From NCBI GenBank assembly GCA_007922225.1, contig ML680055.1, positions 4,088,543 to 4,152,542 on the forward strand: DNA of 64,000 nt, in the 5' to 3' direction. Source of the stretch: Emydura subglobosa. Its lineage: Eukaryota; Chordata; Testudines; Chelidae. Numbering within the stretch: position 1 is the stretch's first letter; the number at the start of each line of letters is the position of its first letter. Positions 42,441-53,899 of the stretch are shown here, one piece after another. The notes under the pieces are model-generated. The model was not told where the DNA came from and ran no database searches. It was given only the letters and a program-made list of their open reading frames with translations. The position numbers and the translations under genes are program-made.

Positions 42441-43489
42441 CTCCCCGATGAAGCGAGGAGCTGGTGGGGTGAGAACCTCAGCTTACGTCCGCCGGTGCAG
42501 TATCTCGTGAGCAAGAACTCGATTCTGCACGACCCAGGACCTGCCTTATTTACACAGCCCCTTGCATCGCATCTGGGAATTGCCGGCAGCCCGGCGCTTG
42601 GCCCAGAGCACAGGTGCAAGGTACTGGGGGGAGAGAAACTCCTCTTAAGGAAAAGGCCAGCTGTCTTCATGGCCAGCCGAGGTTCTCAGACCACCAGGAT
42701 AGATATTGGAGTGGATCTGAAGATCTTGGGTGAAATCCTGGCTTGACTAACAAGAACAGGAATATTCCCACGGACTTCACTGGGGCCAGGATTTCGCCTC
42801 TGGATTTGTATCTTGTTTTCCCTTCAGCTAAAGGTGAATGGATTTCGTGCTCATGCATGTGAAGGCTGGCCAGCACTTCCTAGAGACACTACAGTGTGGG
42901 TCGGAGAGGTACAATTATCCCATAACCAGCTCTGCAATTTGCCGCATCCCCTGCTATTCCAGCGGCCCCCTGCTCTGGAGCATCTGTCCTGACCTATAAC
43001 AACTCCCGCTGTCCAGTTCAAGGACCTTCCCCACCTCCCTGGCAGTTTTGCTGAGACATTTCTGTCCCAACTCACGGCAGCCCCTGATATTCCAACCCTG
43101 GCCCGTCCCCCCAGACCTAAAAAAAAGTCCCTACGGCTGCACCTTCACCCTTGCCTGCCATAGCCTCCCCGACTCAGAGCTCTGAGCCCTGCTAAAGCAT
43201 GGCATGCTTTTTTAAGCATTATTCAACAAACCCTGAAGAAAAGGGGATCCAATCCCGACTCCGAAGCGGCAGCTCCCCACCCCCAGAGAGCTGCCTTCCT
43301 TCACACCACTGCCTCGGCCGCAGCGCTTTGGTTTCCAATCACAGAGCAGTCGCAGAATTCATTGTTTCGAGATGGAACGGGGTAAACACAGGGGATCTGC
43401 TTTGCCAGGCGTCGTGTTCCCGCCAGCCCAGAGTGACCTTCACCTTTCACGAGGGAGGGGCTAGTGAGGGCCGCGGCTGACGGGAGGCA
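42441..43489. other. No gene recognised; R3-like words
   Basis: GGATTTCGCCTCTGGATTTG and ACGGACTTCACTGGGGCCAGG near 42770-42810 resemble R3. The rest is unassigned, with frames under 95 codons except the end of the 43301-43852 frame. Confidence 0.4.
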
Positions 43490-43860
43490 ATGGTCATGCG
43501 TGCCTTGATGCATCTGGGAGATATTTACCTGCCTGAATATCCTGAGGAGCCTCTCTATAAGAAAGGCTGTATTTTCAAGTTCATTTGTTCGGCCATATTT
43601 CATATGCAGCCTGACCGAGGGTCCCATTTCATCAGAGCAAACGGCGCACTTCAGCCGTTTCATCCCCTTTATTATTTGTTGTTGCCACGCTTGAAAGCTG
43701 TGCTTGAATTTGTGACGCATGCAAGCAATGATGAGAAAGCGTCTATCGAAGCTAGCTGAGTGGACCAGCAACCACAAAGACGCCCGAACTCCTGTGTCAG
43801 TCTGCCCCTGAGAAAAGCCAACATTCCTAGCCTCCGGCGATACTCGGAGCATTTCACAGA
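43490..43860. other. Unique stretch, possible conserved noncoding element
   Basis: No repeat vocabulary. Both strands are open: plus 43490-43759 (89 codons) and minus 43301-43852 (183 codons). Neither translation has a domain I recognise. Unusual openness plus repeat-free sequence could mean an exon, a pseudogene or a conserved noncoding element. I cannot separate these. Confidence 0.3.
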
Positions 43861-44413
43861 AAAGTTGGACGAGACGCTCAGCCCAGTTCCCAGATCAAAG
43901 GTTCAGAGAAGTTTGATGGACATTATGAGCCAAATTCTACGCTGGGGGGAGAGAATGGGGAGTAAAACAGAAGCTAGTGGATAGCGCATCGGCGGACACG
44001 TATTCAGGCCCTGTCTCCACGAATGGCTTGCTGTGCGACCATTAGGTACAGCACTTAGCCAGTCTCTACCTCAGTTTCTTCAGCACCCACACCAGGGAAA
44101 TGACACTTTTCCCAAGTCCTCGAAGGTAGCGACGTTTTTTACTAAATTGAATTGCACCAAAATATGCTGTTTTGGCCAAGCCAAAACATTTCCCAGAGAT
44201 GTATCAATTGTGACAAAGTTTAATCAAGAGGCTTTCAAGCCTGGGGATTTGGGGTGCTGGCCTGGGATTCCGAAGGCCATATGTAAGTCCCTGCTCTGCT
44301 GGATTCAGAGTGCTAAGAGGTGAAAAATTGCTCTCTATCAGGCAGAGCAGGGACTGGGTCTTGCACTCCCCCCGGCTGAACACATACGCACACCTTCTGG
44401 AAGTGAAATGCTC
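43861..44413. other. No clear feature
   Basis: GTGCGACCATTAGGTACAGC and CTACCTCAGTTTCTTCAGCA around 44035-44095 may be a decayed MIR core. Otherwise nothing is recognised. Confidence 0.35.
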
Positions 44414-44683
44414 AGGGTATGTCTACACTTAAAACGCAGCAGCAATGCCGCTGTAGCACTTCAGTGTAAACACAACCTACGCCATCAACGATTCCCCCTC
44501 AGTTTGGTAACCCATCTCCCCAACAGGCAGTGGCCAGGCCAATGGAAACATTCTTCCATCCACCTACTGCTGTCTAAACCAGGGTTTAGGATGGTGTAGC
44601 TACATCTCTCGGGGGGGGCTTTTTCATGCCCCTCAAAAACATAGTTATGCCGATGTAAGTTCCTAGTGTAGACCAAGCCTCAG
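44414..44683 (+). mobile_element. MITE family M2, copy 2
   Basis: It starts AGGGTATGTCTACACTTAAA and ends TTCCTAGTGTAGACCAAGCC, an inverted pair around GTCTACAC. GCCGCTGTAGCACTTCAGTG, then a divergent middle, then a hairpin-like GGGGGGGCTTTTTCATGCCCC and ATAGTTATGCCGATGTAAG match the family plan of 27540-27802. Confidence 0.75.
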
Positions 44684-45449
44684 GTTTGATCCAAAAATGG
44701 CCATTTTGACATAGTTCTGTTTTTGAGAAAACGGTTGCAGGGTTTGGGTTTTGGTCCAATGCGGAATGAAAATAAAATGGGAAACTTTGAAAGCTGCCAC
44801 AAAACAAAACCGTCATCCTCCGGTCATCTCTCCTCTGAGGCCTGCAGACCAGACCAGCTGATAAAGGGTGCAATCCAGCTGTCACTGAAAGTAACAGAGG
44901 TCTTCCCACTGACTTCTCTGGGAGGTTGGATTTGGTCTTAAGTGCCAAGTATTATTATTATTATTATTATGTTAAGTCAGTGGAGAATTTGCTTCTGAAT
45001 TTTAAGATACTGATTCTGAACCGGGAAACCTTTGGAAGCCCATGCATGTTCACAAGCTGGTCGGGAGGGAGGAAATGCTGATTCCCCAATTAGCATCTGT
45101 CTGCCGGGGAGGAGCAAAAGTCAAATCACGAAGCCAGAATGGCTGTATTCTGACACAGCCACATGTAATTAGTAGTTTGGAGTGAGCCTAATCCATTCCC
45201 ACTCCGATTTAATAGAACCGTGCATTCCCAATGCACCATTGTGCATCCCAGCACAAGGGCAAAGGCAGGGCAGCTTCACGTCTGCTAGGTGGGCTGGCAA
45301 AGAACTTGGATTTTTAAAGGGAGTTAGGGGCCAAAAGACCTTTAAAAATCTGGCATCTGGATTCCACACCCAGGTGAATTGGTCAGCCTGCTTTCCTGCA
45401 GACCCTTTTAGTGCAAAAGATCCATTTACTGCTCCAGAGCCCCGTGTCA
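44684..45449. other. No gene recognised; (ATT)n tract
   Basis: An (ATT)7 tract lies at 44951-44970. CAATCCAGCTGTCACTGAAAG and CACTGACTTCTCTGGGAGG just before it are R3-like. The rest is unassigned. Confidence 0.5.
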
Positions 45450-45553
45450 TGTTTCTCTTGCTATTGGGAGGAAGCTAACCCCAAATCAGACTGAAANNNN
45501 NNNNNNTGTTTCTCTTGCTATTGGGAGGAAGCTAACCCCAAATCAGACTGAAA
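45450..45553. other. Assembly gap flanked by a perfect 47-bp duplication
   Basis: Ten N at 45497-45506. The 47 bases before them (45450-45496, starting TGTTTCTCTTGC) are identical to the 47 after them (45507-45553). This is typical of two contig ends that overlap but were not merged. The real sequence is probably a single copy with no gap. Confidence 0.95.
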
Positions 45554-46127
45554 GGCCTCTCTTTGCATCCCCCGGCAGCTAGCTTCCACTATGTAACACA
45601 GCTCTTTGCTGAAGTAGCAATGTCACGTCCCTTCCCTGGAGGCTCACCGGAGCTATTCTCACCCTGCTTTGCCATTGTTACCGGGATCCCAGGACGGCCG
45701 CGTGCACCTGCTGGTTCTCCAAGGTGCTGACGCTCATTCCCATCCGCTCGGGTGACCTTCTGTCCATCTCAAGGGCCCCTCGCCATTGCATGCAAGTCAG
45801 GCAGGCACCAAACAAATCTAGTTTAGCAGGGTAGCCTGTGGAACACAAACCGAATCCGTTTCCTAGGTCCTCGCTCACTAGCAGGCCTGCTTAATTGTCA
45901 CCCTCACCAGAGAACTGAACAAGCGTGATGCTTTTCAATGACAGAGCAGCGGCTGACTGTGTCTGACATGCCCTGATGTTAGCGGCTCAGGAGCGGAAGG
46001 CTGTAGACATCAGCTGTGAATGGGTGCTTGAGAGCATGAATTTCCTGCTGGGCTGCTTCCCATCTCTAGTCTAGCTACTAAACGGGTCGATCTGACTGCG
46101 AGATATTTCTCTTACGGTTATTTATAG
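45554..46127. other. No feature recognised
   Basis: Unique-looking sequence without repeat words. Frames are below 70 codons. Confidence 0.45.
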
Positions 46128-46297
46128 GCAGGGATGGCTGCCAGACGCTGGGAATGGGTGATGGGATGGATCACTTGATGATCCCCTGTTCTGTTCATTC
46201 CCTCTGAAGCACCTGGCATTGGCCACTGTCGGAAGACAGGATGCTGGGGTAGATGGACCATTGCTCTGACCCAGGATGGCCGTTCTTATGTTCTAAA
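46128..46297 (+). mobile_element. CR1-type LINE 3' UTR fragment
   Basis: GCAGGGATGGCTGCCAGACG, GATGGATCACTTGATGATC, CTGTTCATTCCCTCTGAAGC, GGCATTGGCCACTGTCGG, TAGATGGACCATTGCTCTGA and the terminal GGCCGTTCTTATGTTCT. The same subfamily as 54812-55724 and 62138-62818. Confidence 0.85.
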
Positions 46298-46542
46298 GTG
46301 ATGAGTAAGATAAAGGGGAAGGTATGGAAGCACAGTGTCTTGCACCAAGATCGTCTGCACAGCGGCTCACTCAGGACCTGTGTTTCCAAAGGGTTGGGAG
46401 CTGGACTAGCTACCGCTTAAGACTTTGTTGCCAGGAGGTTCCCATGGCAGGTGATCCTTTGGTTACATAGGTAACCTTGGCCCCGCTCCTCTTCTGAGTT
46501 GCTATGGGAGAGGCTGAATCGTAAACCCCACTCTGTCTATCT

Positions 46543-46762
46543 CAGGTACTTATAGAGCCCCCATCGCTGCTGTATTTATGAGCACCTCACAGTCTTTAAT
46601 GTATTTATCTCATAGCTCCCCCCAAGGTAGGAAAGTGCTTGATAACTCCATTTTATAGAGGGGCAACTGAGGCCCAGAAAAACTAAATGATTTACCCAAG
46701 GAGTCTGTAGCTGTGATCCCAGCTGCCCTAACCACAAGACCTGCCTTCCCCCCTGCTTCTGT
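46543..46762 (-). mobile_element. MIR-like SINE
   Basis: The inverse order is visible: TTTAATGTATTTATCTCATAG, AACTCCATTTTATAGAGGGG, CAACTGAGGCCCAGAAAAAC, GATTTACCCAAGG and GCTGCCCTAACCACAAGACC. Confidence 0.8.
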
Positions 46763-47559
46763 GTTCTTCTCTGCACCACATTTCCTGGAGAACCCATCAG
46801 CAGCATGGGGTACTGAACGTCCACTAAGCAGATGGAGAAGGGTCTCAGAAGTCTCAAGGCCTTGTGTGCTCAGTACAGCTGCATCTTGCTCTCCCTGTAT
46901 TGCCACCATTCGGCTGTAAGTGGAGGATGCCAGCACTGACATCAGTGTGCATTACAGCCGGGAGCTCCGCCACCATAAAAGCCAGTCACAGACTGTGCTT
47001 GGAGAATAGCTGTGACCGTCTGGGCTGCAATGCATTTCCCGCGGCACCCAGCTTTCGTGACCTAAGCCACTCTGAACTTCTGCCTCCCCAACGTTGCCAT
47101 TTGGAGCACGTCTCTGAGGGATGAAAACGTCTCCTTTTAAAGTGGCATGGGCCTGGGAGGTAGGGCCGTGGTCAGAGGGGATGGCATCTCCTATGATCAG
47201 CGGAATGAAACTCATGGTCAAGCCAAAGGGCCTCCTGTGAACCCATGAACCTCAGGTTGTCTGGCGGCTTGGAGCCGTCTGAGGAACTGTGTAAACAAAC
47301 CAAGTCCATTTACTAGGTGGGTGTTGCTGGGAGAGCTGACTTGCTAGACAGCAGCCACAAATCAGCCCTTTTAAAAACTCCTCCTATTTTATGCATTTAT
47401 TTTCTCTTTCATTATTTGCAGGGAGGGGGGTCCAAAGGACTGTATATTCTACAGAGATGATGGATAAGGTGGTACAGGACGAAGGATGCAGAATAATGAA
47501 TGGAACGAGGGAGGCAGACTGGCCCCATCTAGTCACGCTCTCACAAGAACAAGGGATAT
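46763..47559. other. No feature recognised
   Basis: The part from about 47400 may be an upstream extension of the following CR1 fragment, but coding resemblance is weak. Confidence 0.4.
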
Positions 47560-47945
47560 TCAATGACAGAAAAAGGAAGCAGCATTTAAATCTGAGAACA
47601 GGAAACATTTTGGCATTCCGAGCACAGTTAGCCGGCGGAACTCATTGCCGCAAGGGATCACCGAGGCCAAGAGGCTGGCAGGATTCAACACAGGAATGGA
47701 CATTTCTTAGGGATAACAGGAAGACCAAGCAGATTGACGATAGTGGGGATTTAAAGAAAAAGCAAGAGTTTTAAAAAGGGCTATAAACCTTCCTGCTACA
47801 GAGTGTGAGCCAACTTTTAATGGTGAGGGTCAGGAGGAAACCTTCCCCAGGGGCAGATTATCCCATAGCTAACTTTTGCAGTGTTCCTGGGACCTTTGAA
47901 ACAGTTGGTTGGACCTCGGGTCTGACCCAGACTGATGACGGAAAG
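47560..47945 (+). mobile_element. CR1-type LINE 3' end
   Basis: CGGAACTCATTGCCGCAAGG and ATCACCGAGGCCAAGAGGCT correspond to the WNSLPxxIxExKxL segment. Then GGTGAGGGTCAGGAGGAAAC, CTTCCCCAGGGGCAGATTAT and CCATAGCTAACTTTTGCAG form the 3' UTR, ending near GGTCTGACCCAGACTGATG. A different subfamily from 46128. Confidence 0.7.
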
Positions 47946-50900
47946 GAGATATTCTCACGCAGGGGTTTGGTGATCACTACCTGCAGAAAGGATAAATCTG
48001 TGCAGTGAAGTCAAAAGAGTCTTCTGGTGGCAAAGGCTCCATCCTCAAGCCCACTTCTTCCAAGGCATGTCCTCTTGTGGTACTGATGGGCAGCATGGTC
48101 TGGGGGTATGCTTTCTCCACTCCCGAATCTCCTCTCCTAATCTCAGTCACTCTGACGAAGTGGGCCGTGCATGGATCACTGCAGTCAATCACAGGCAAGT
48201 TGCTGCTGAATGGCAGAGGAGAGGACAGCACATAGCCCCGCAGGAGAGGGCTTTATCATCTCGGATGGCCTGCTAGGAGCTTCATCCACTGGTATCTCCT
48301 CAGATACAGCCTTGACAAAAAGCAGCATCCAGGAGCTCCATGCCTGCAATCCAGGAAGGTGTTCGCTTTACCCCAGGATTTCTCCTCCCTGACTCCTGTC
48401 CGTTGCTACAAACTCTTTCCAGAAGGTCACAGGACAGATGCCCCAAAGCCCCAGCTGGGCAACCAGCTCGTCAGGGATGCCTAGTTATGCTGAGCACATT
48501 CTCTTCCACATCCCACAGTCACTGATGTATCCTTCAGTCACTCTGTCTTTTCTGATACACTGGGACAACGAGGGACAACTGTGGCTCTCCGTGAAGACAA
48601 GAGGGACACCTAAATGGAGTCCAGAATTGGAACACAGCTTGCATGAGCAACCAAAGACACATGTGCTCGGCTTCTGTTCTGGTGGTGCTGCAGTGCATAC
48701 AGGTTACTGTAGAAGGCATTGATGAGAAGAAGTCAGCTAGTAAACCCCAGTCACTGTGGGGAAGAATTCAAGCAACCTAGCAGCCAGGAGAGAGAATGCT
48801 ATGCTCGGATTCTGTTCCCCCTTCCCGAAGAGCAGACACTATCTGCAGAAGACCGGGATCCACATCCCACAGTGCCAACCTGCTCTACTCTGAGTCAGGG
48901 GATGCGATCATGCATCCTTTGCACTGCTGAGCAGCGGCCGTCGGTGGCTGGATAGAAATTAGAAGCAATTCTAATGAAGAACCCCAGCTCCTGTGCAAGG
49001 GGCGCCTACGGGTTGCATGCACAGGACGATCCACCAAACACTGCCCTGGCTGCAGCGAGACCACAGAATCAGGAGCCAGGGGAAAACTAGCCATTCTCCC
49101 CCACGACAATCATCACTTTGCAGGAGAACAATTTTTCCTACGCACGCTGCAGCCGACACACACTTCCAGAGACACCCGCCGCTCCTCCCACTCCTTGCCG
49201 TTTACACACACAATCACCCAGGCACCACTACTACGACAACCATCAAGACCAAGGTCTGAGGGAGGCGTTTTAAACAGACGGGTCAGTGTCTGCAATATGG
49301 GCGGCTGCAGAACAAGACTGAGGAAGAACATTTGTGCCTCTGCCGCCCATCGACTTGGAGAGAGGTCCCAAGTAGAAGTTTATCTTTTTCCTTCACTCCC
49401 AGCATCCAGTAATTCCAGAAGATCTTGCACTTGGTTTTGGACGACTTAGGCATTGACCCAGAGAGCCTGGGGGGTTCTGAGGGCAGGAGAGACCCAAAGG
49501 ATAGGCCTGAGATCCTAAATCAGGATCTATATCCACCTTTGGAGCACATGGACAGTGAAACGGTTCCAGATGAGCTCTCTGGCCCCATCCTGGCATGTCA
49601 GCTCATCCTGGATGTTAAACCATCATGGCCAACAGAGCCAAGAGAAGCTCCCTGTTCTGAGCCCTTTCCTCACACAGTGCCAGACTCTGTTGAGCTGTGT
49701 CCTCTCCGTCCTACTTCTAGCCAATGCCCTCTTCTCAGGGAGGAGCCGGGAGCCTGGCTCCATCCTCTCCAGGTTTACTGATGACCGAGGAAGACCAAGT
49801 TTCTGACAGGGCCTGCTCACAGCACGCGAGCTCGCTGTCATCCTCCTAGGGGATGGGGCGGTCCAAGATCTGAGTTGTGACAGGGATCTCCTTCTTGTTG
49901 CGTGACCGCAGCATCTAGCTGCAGCTGTGGAGAAAGGAAACACATGACACTGACACAATCCTTGCGCTTCCCATTTCAACCTCCCGTCACGCCCGGCTCT
50001 GGGGTCTCCACGCTGAAAGGGCAGCTATTTTCCTTTCCCTTCGGCACCAGAGTTCTGCGGATGCTTCCCTTCCATCTCGGCTACCCTGACCGCCCCCTTT
50101 CCCTCCGCTCCAACCACGTTCAAAAGGCTCAGGACGCCCGTGTTAATGCTGCTACCACTCGGGCAGCAGGCTAGGCGAAGGTGCGTGCCTGACCCTCTAC
50201 GGAGAGAACCTCACACACAGCAGAATTTATCTCTTCCTAAGGGTATACGTTACCAGATGCACTCTGCCTTCTGCCTCCTCTCTGGGCGTTGGGAACCTCA
50301 TTTATGGACCTCAAGCTGCGGCATGGCTCAGCCTTCAGAAGGCAGTGAAGAGATGGACTGCCGGCTAGGGCTGGCATTGGCGACAGGGGGAAATGTGGTT
50401 GCGCCTGCCGGGAGCAAAAGCTGCTCGGGATGGACCTGTTAAAAAAGAGTAAGTCTGGCTGTAAATAGGCATTTCACCAGGCACCGCACCGCTGCTTACA
50501 AACGCAATCGAGATCCTCCTTGTCAACTCACATGCAGAGGGAAGAGCGTTCTCCTAATAGAAACCCAAGTGGATCAATCTTATTCCCAACCAATTATTTG
50601 CCCACGCCAGGAAAACAAAGGTTGACCCGAATGAGGTATAAAAAGCATTTAAAATAATCCAAGTCAGTGCTGATTACTTAGGGGGAAGGGTGGGGGTGGG
50701 TATTCTCGATCAATGCCTTCTCTGTCCCTCGCTACACCAGCGCAGCCTCCATACCTCCTCTGCTGCTGCTGGCTGCATCCTCCAGCTGTTGCAGGGATAG
50801 CAGCCATGCTGAGAGAGACAGGCTGTCAGGCCCCTCCAAAGCGTCCCACCACCTGTGTTTGAGCTCCGCGAGGCTTCAAGGCGCGGTGGCGATCTCCAGC

Positions 50901-51814
50901 CACAGTTTGGTGCCTGCTTGCCAGACTGAGTCAGGCTAACGTAGGCGTGAAGCTCACCAGCTAGCGGGCTGCAATTTCAGAGGACACGAAGCTGGCCCTC
51001 CTGCACTTCTTGCCAAGTTGCTGCCACCAGCCCGCGTGGCTGTTGTATGTTAGAGACCACAAAGAAAGTGAAAGGATCCAGGCTGTGCCCAGAACCCCGT
51101 AGGCATCCTTGACTGCTGGGAATCGAGTAGTCCAGATGTTGGAAATCAGCTGGAGCAAATCAGAGGGGTGTTGAGGGAGCAAAAGGTGGAATCTTGTCTG
51201 GGAAGAAGCCTCATGGCGCATCCATAGCAGGCCCGGGAGCTGTGAGGTTGGCACCAGTGTCTGTGCCAACACCACCCACCCCCCGGGAGCATGAAGATCA
51301 CAAGAATGTGAGAATGAATACGTTTGGGCAGCGTTGCCAGGTACTTACCTAAAGTGAACCTCTGGGCATCTGCCCATGGCTAATACGGAGTGGCTGTGAC
51401 CCTGGGGGTCGGAGGGATGATTTCAGTTCCGTAGTGGATGTTCAGGCCATCCGTGCCTGCACTTGGTAACGTGGCAACGGTGTAAATTCAAGATGCTCCG
51501 TCGGTCGACCTGATGCTGCTCTCGCACCCACCTCAGCCGGGTACAAGAGGACCTTGGCTGGCAGGGCTCCTGGTTTACACGGCTGAAACTGGGATCCGAA
51601 ATAACGCTAGCGATCGGCCAATAGCCGGAGTTAAGTGTAGTACAGGAGCAGCCCTCCACTCCCCAGAGCGCAGATGTAATGTGCTCTGTGCTTCACAGAA
51701 GCAGCATGCTGCTCTTAGCATCCTCATGACCTGCTTATCGTGACCCCAGGCCTGGAGCCAGCTCCATCCCTTCTGTTACTCCCGTGCGGCTAACGCCGTG
51801 ATACCTTGGTTCAC
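47946..51814. other. 3.9-kb unassigned region
   Basis: The second largest repeat-poor block. Minus-strand frames include 47977-48231 (84 codons, with GLRMEPLPPEDSFDFTAQIY) and 48534-48719 (61 codons, with SLVVPVYQKRQSD). Plus-strand 49425-49781 (118 codons) is rich in P, E and L. These mixed-strand pieces look faintly protein-like, but I cannot place them in a family. A decayed autonomous element or a pseudogene is possible. CACATCCCACAGT occurs twice (about 48508 and 48861). Confidence 0.4.
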
Positions 51815-52130
51815 TGTTTTAACAAAACTTTTTCCTTTTTTGGTTCGAAATAACTTTTCAATTTGAAATGTAATTTGTGTTATACTAAAAAAAAAAAAAG
51901 ACTTTAGAAAAAAAAATCATAACTGACACAAAAACCTTTTGAAATGATCAAAATGAAATCTTTTGATTGACCTGAGCTGAATTTTTTCTCTCTTTTTTTG
52001 GTCAGTTTGTGAAAGTTTTGAGATTTTTTACTTTTCATCCCGATTTTGGGATGGATTTTTTTTTTTGGGGGGGAAATCTCAAAAATTCTCCTGGGGACAA
52101 AAAACTGTTTCCCACCGAGCCCTACTTCTA
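51815..52130 (+). repeat. AT-rich dispersed repeat R2, copy 3
   Basis: TTTTGAAATGATCAAAATG, TTGACCTGAGCTGAATTTTT, GGTCAGTTTGTGAAAGTTTTG, AGATTTTTTACTTTTCATCC and GTTTCCCACCGAGCCCTACTT follow the order of copy 1. It contains an A13 run at about 51887 and a T-rich run at 52057. Confidence 0.65.
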
Positions 52131-52240
52131 AATCCTCAATGCTGCTTCTGAGCCTGCCATAGGCCCGTGACTCAGGCCACACTTAAGCACGTGCTTAACT
52201 TTCAACGTCTGCATATGCTGCAACTGAGAAGTGTGACTCC

Positions 52241-52416
52241 CGCATGGGTAGACAGACCCAAGCTAGCTTTCATTTCGCCAGCTCACTTAAAATAACGTAG
52301 CCAAAGTGCACGGATGGCAGCCTGGGCTAGCTGTTTGAGTACAGCTGTTTGCCCAGGAAGATCAGATTTGTCGATGCGTGCTACAATCACAGCTCTGACT
52401 GCAGTGTAGACAGACT
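52241..52416. mobile_element. MITE family M4
   Basis: The left end ATGGGTAGACAGACCCAAGC and the right end TGACTGCAGTGTAGACAGACT flank ACTTAAAATAACGTAGCC and CAGCCTGGGCTAGCTGTTTG. GTGTAGACAGAC at the right is the usual inverted GTCTACAC motif. The left end keeps only GTAGACAGACCC and appears altered. Confidence 0.5.
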
Positions 52417-53204
52417 CAATGAAAGTTATGCACATGCTCCAGTGTTGTCCTGGCTAGGGATACGTTCCTAGGTAAGCATCTAAGCTGGCTTCCTTGTGCC
52501 TGTAGCTATCTTACCCTGGCAGTTCAACAGCAAGAAACTACAGGTACAGCAACTCCCCGCCTGAACCCTCTCTAAGGCAGGCAGGTTACCGGCAGCCAGT
52601 CTGGATAAAGCGAGAATTGGATGGCCCATCCTGCATGTTGTTTGGATGATTGTGTTGATGCTTCTAAGGAATTAGTGTCTCTGTCAGCATGGAACCGCAC
52701 GCCTGGCGTGCTGATGGATTCAGCGTGGAAAGCTCTTTAGTTATTGATGACTTGCTTGAAAAAAACCCTTCAGCAGCAAATCATCCTCTGTGAAAGAAGA
52801 GATTTTACCCAATGGGAGATCTTAGCTTGCGCTGCTCAGATTAAAAAGGAACACAAATGCGATTTCTGAGTCCATCTCCATGAAAGCTCATAGTGGTGAT
52901 AATAAAGCCGCCATAACTGTTATGCTGCTGCCTTTGCCTTTATCCTGTGTTCAGGACACAGTCTACAGACTACAGGTAGTGTAGACAGGCAAATGTCTCC
53001 AGCTTAATGTCTGGCCAGCACAGCAAGCTTACGTCTCGCACTCTAGCCAGCACACTCCTGTTGGGAACTCAGAGGGTGTATAAAGTAGGGGGAAGAATCA
53101 ATTAAATTGATTCCAGAACAAAGCACCCCACAATGATGCTTTTCTCCTGTGCCATGACATACAGGCTAGTGGAATGTACACGCCGGTTTTCATTATAGAT
53201 TGTT
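52417..53204. other. Unique stretch, possible conserved noncoding element
   Basis: No repeat recognised. The part at 52640-52950 has mixed composition with GTTATTGATGACTTGC, CAGCAAATCATCCTCTG and CTCAGATTAAAAAGG. It has no long open frame. A conserved element is a guess from the absence of repeat signatures. Confidence 0.3.
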
Positions 53205-53337
53205 ATTTACGATTTGCATTATGGTAGTGCCTTGGAGCGAACAGTCATGGAGCAGGACCCCGTGGTGCTAGGTGCAGTACAGACATAGAACAAAGAGACA
53301 GTCCCCACCCCAAAGAGCTTCCATCTCAGTATATTTA
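53205..53337 (-). repeat. SINE tail fragment (L2-like 3' end)
   Basis: CATTATGGTAGTGCC, GTCATGGAGCAGGACCCCGT, GGTGCTAGGTGCAGTACAGAC and CCCCAAAGAGCTTCCATCTC are the inverse of the tail at 12735. Confidence 0.75.
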
Positions 53338-53899
53338 TGTTGCAGTCTGTGTCACTTGCTATCTCATTGGCATTGGCCTTCTTAGATGATAGAGCCATAA
53401 ACCCAGAGCTGGGCAAACGGTTTGGGAGTAAGACCTGAGTCTACTTTTGTGCATGACGAGTTCATGTATCCAGATCTGCCCTTGTGCACTGAGGCACTCT
53501 GCAGGTTGGGTGCATGTTGGGGGCAGGTCCCAGCAGTGGGAAATGAGCACTTGAAAACTTGGCCCTGAGCTCTTTTGACTCCATTTTATTACTTGAAGTG
53601 ACTATGGGTAGACCTGCTCAGTTCAGAGGTTAGGAGGGAGTGAAGGGTTGGAGCTCAACAGGTCCCGTCCTCCTAGTTCCTTCCCTGAAGCTGCAGCGGC
53701 CTAACACTTTCCCAGCTTCTGCTCCTGACCTTCGTCCCTCAGTTTAGGATTCAGGACCTGCCAAGCCCCCTTCACATGTAACACCCCACCCACCCCTCAC
53801 GTGAGAGGGCAGGCTCACCTCCCGCTCGAAGAAACCCACTTACATGCACCAAACCGAACGACGCACGGGGGGCAATGTAATTTCTAGCTCATAGACCCT
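53338..53899. other. No feature recognised
   Basis: Nothing recognised. Frames are 65 codons or fewer. Confidence 0.5.

Noticed and set aside
45450..45553. 47-bp direct repeat considered as a target-site duplication or a real tandem repeat
   Set aside because: The only thing between the copies is a ten-N gap, so an unmerged contig overlap explains it better.
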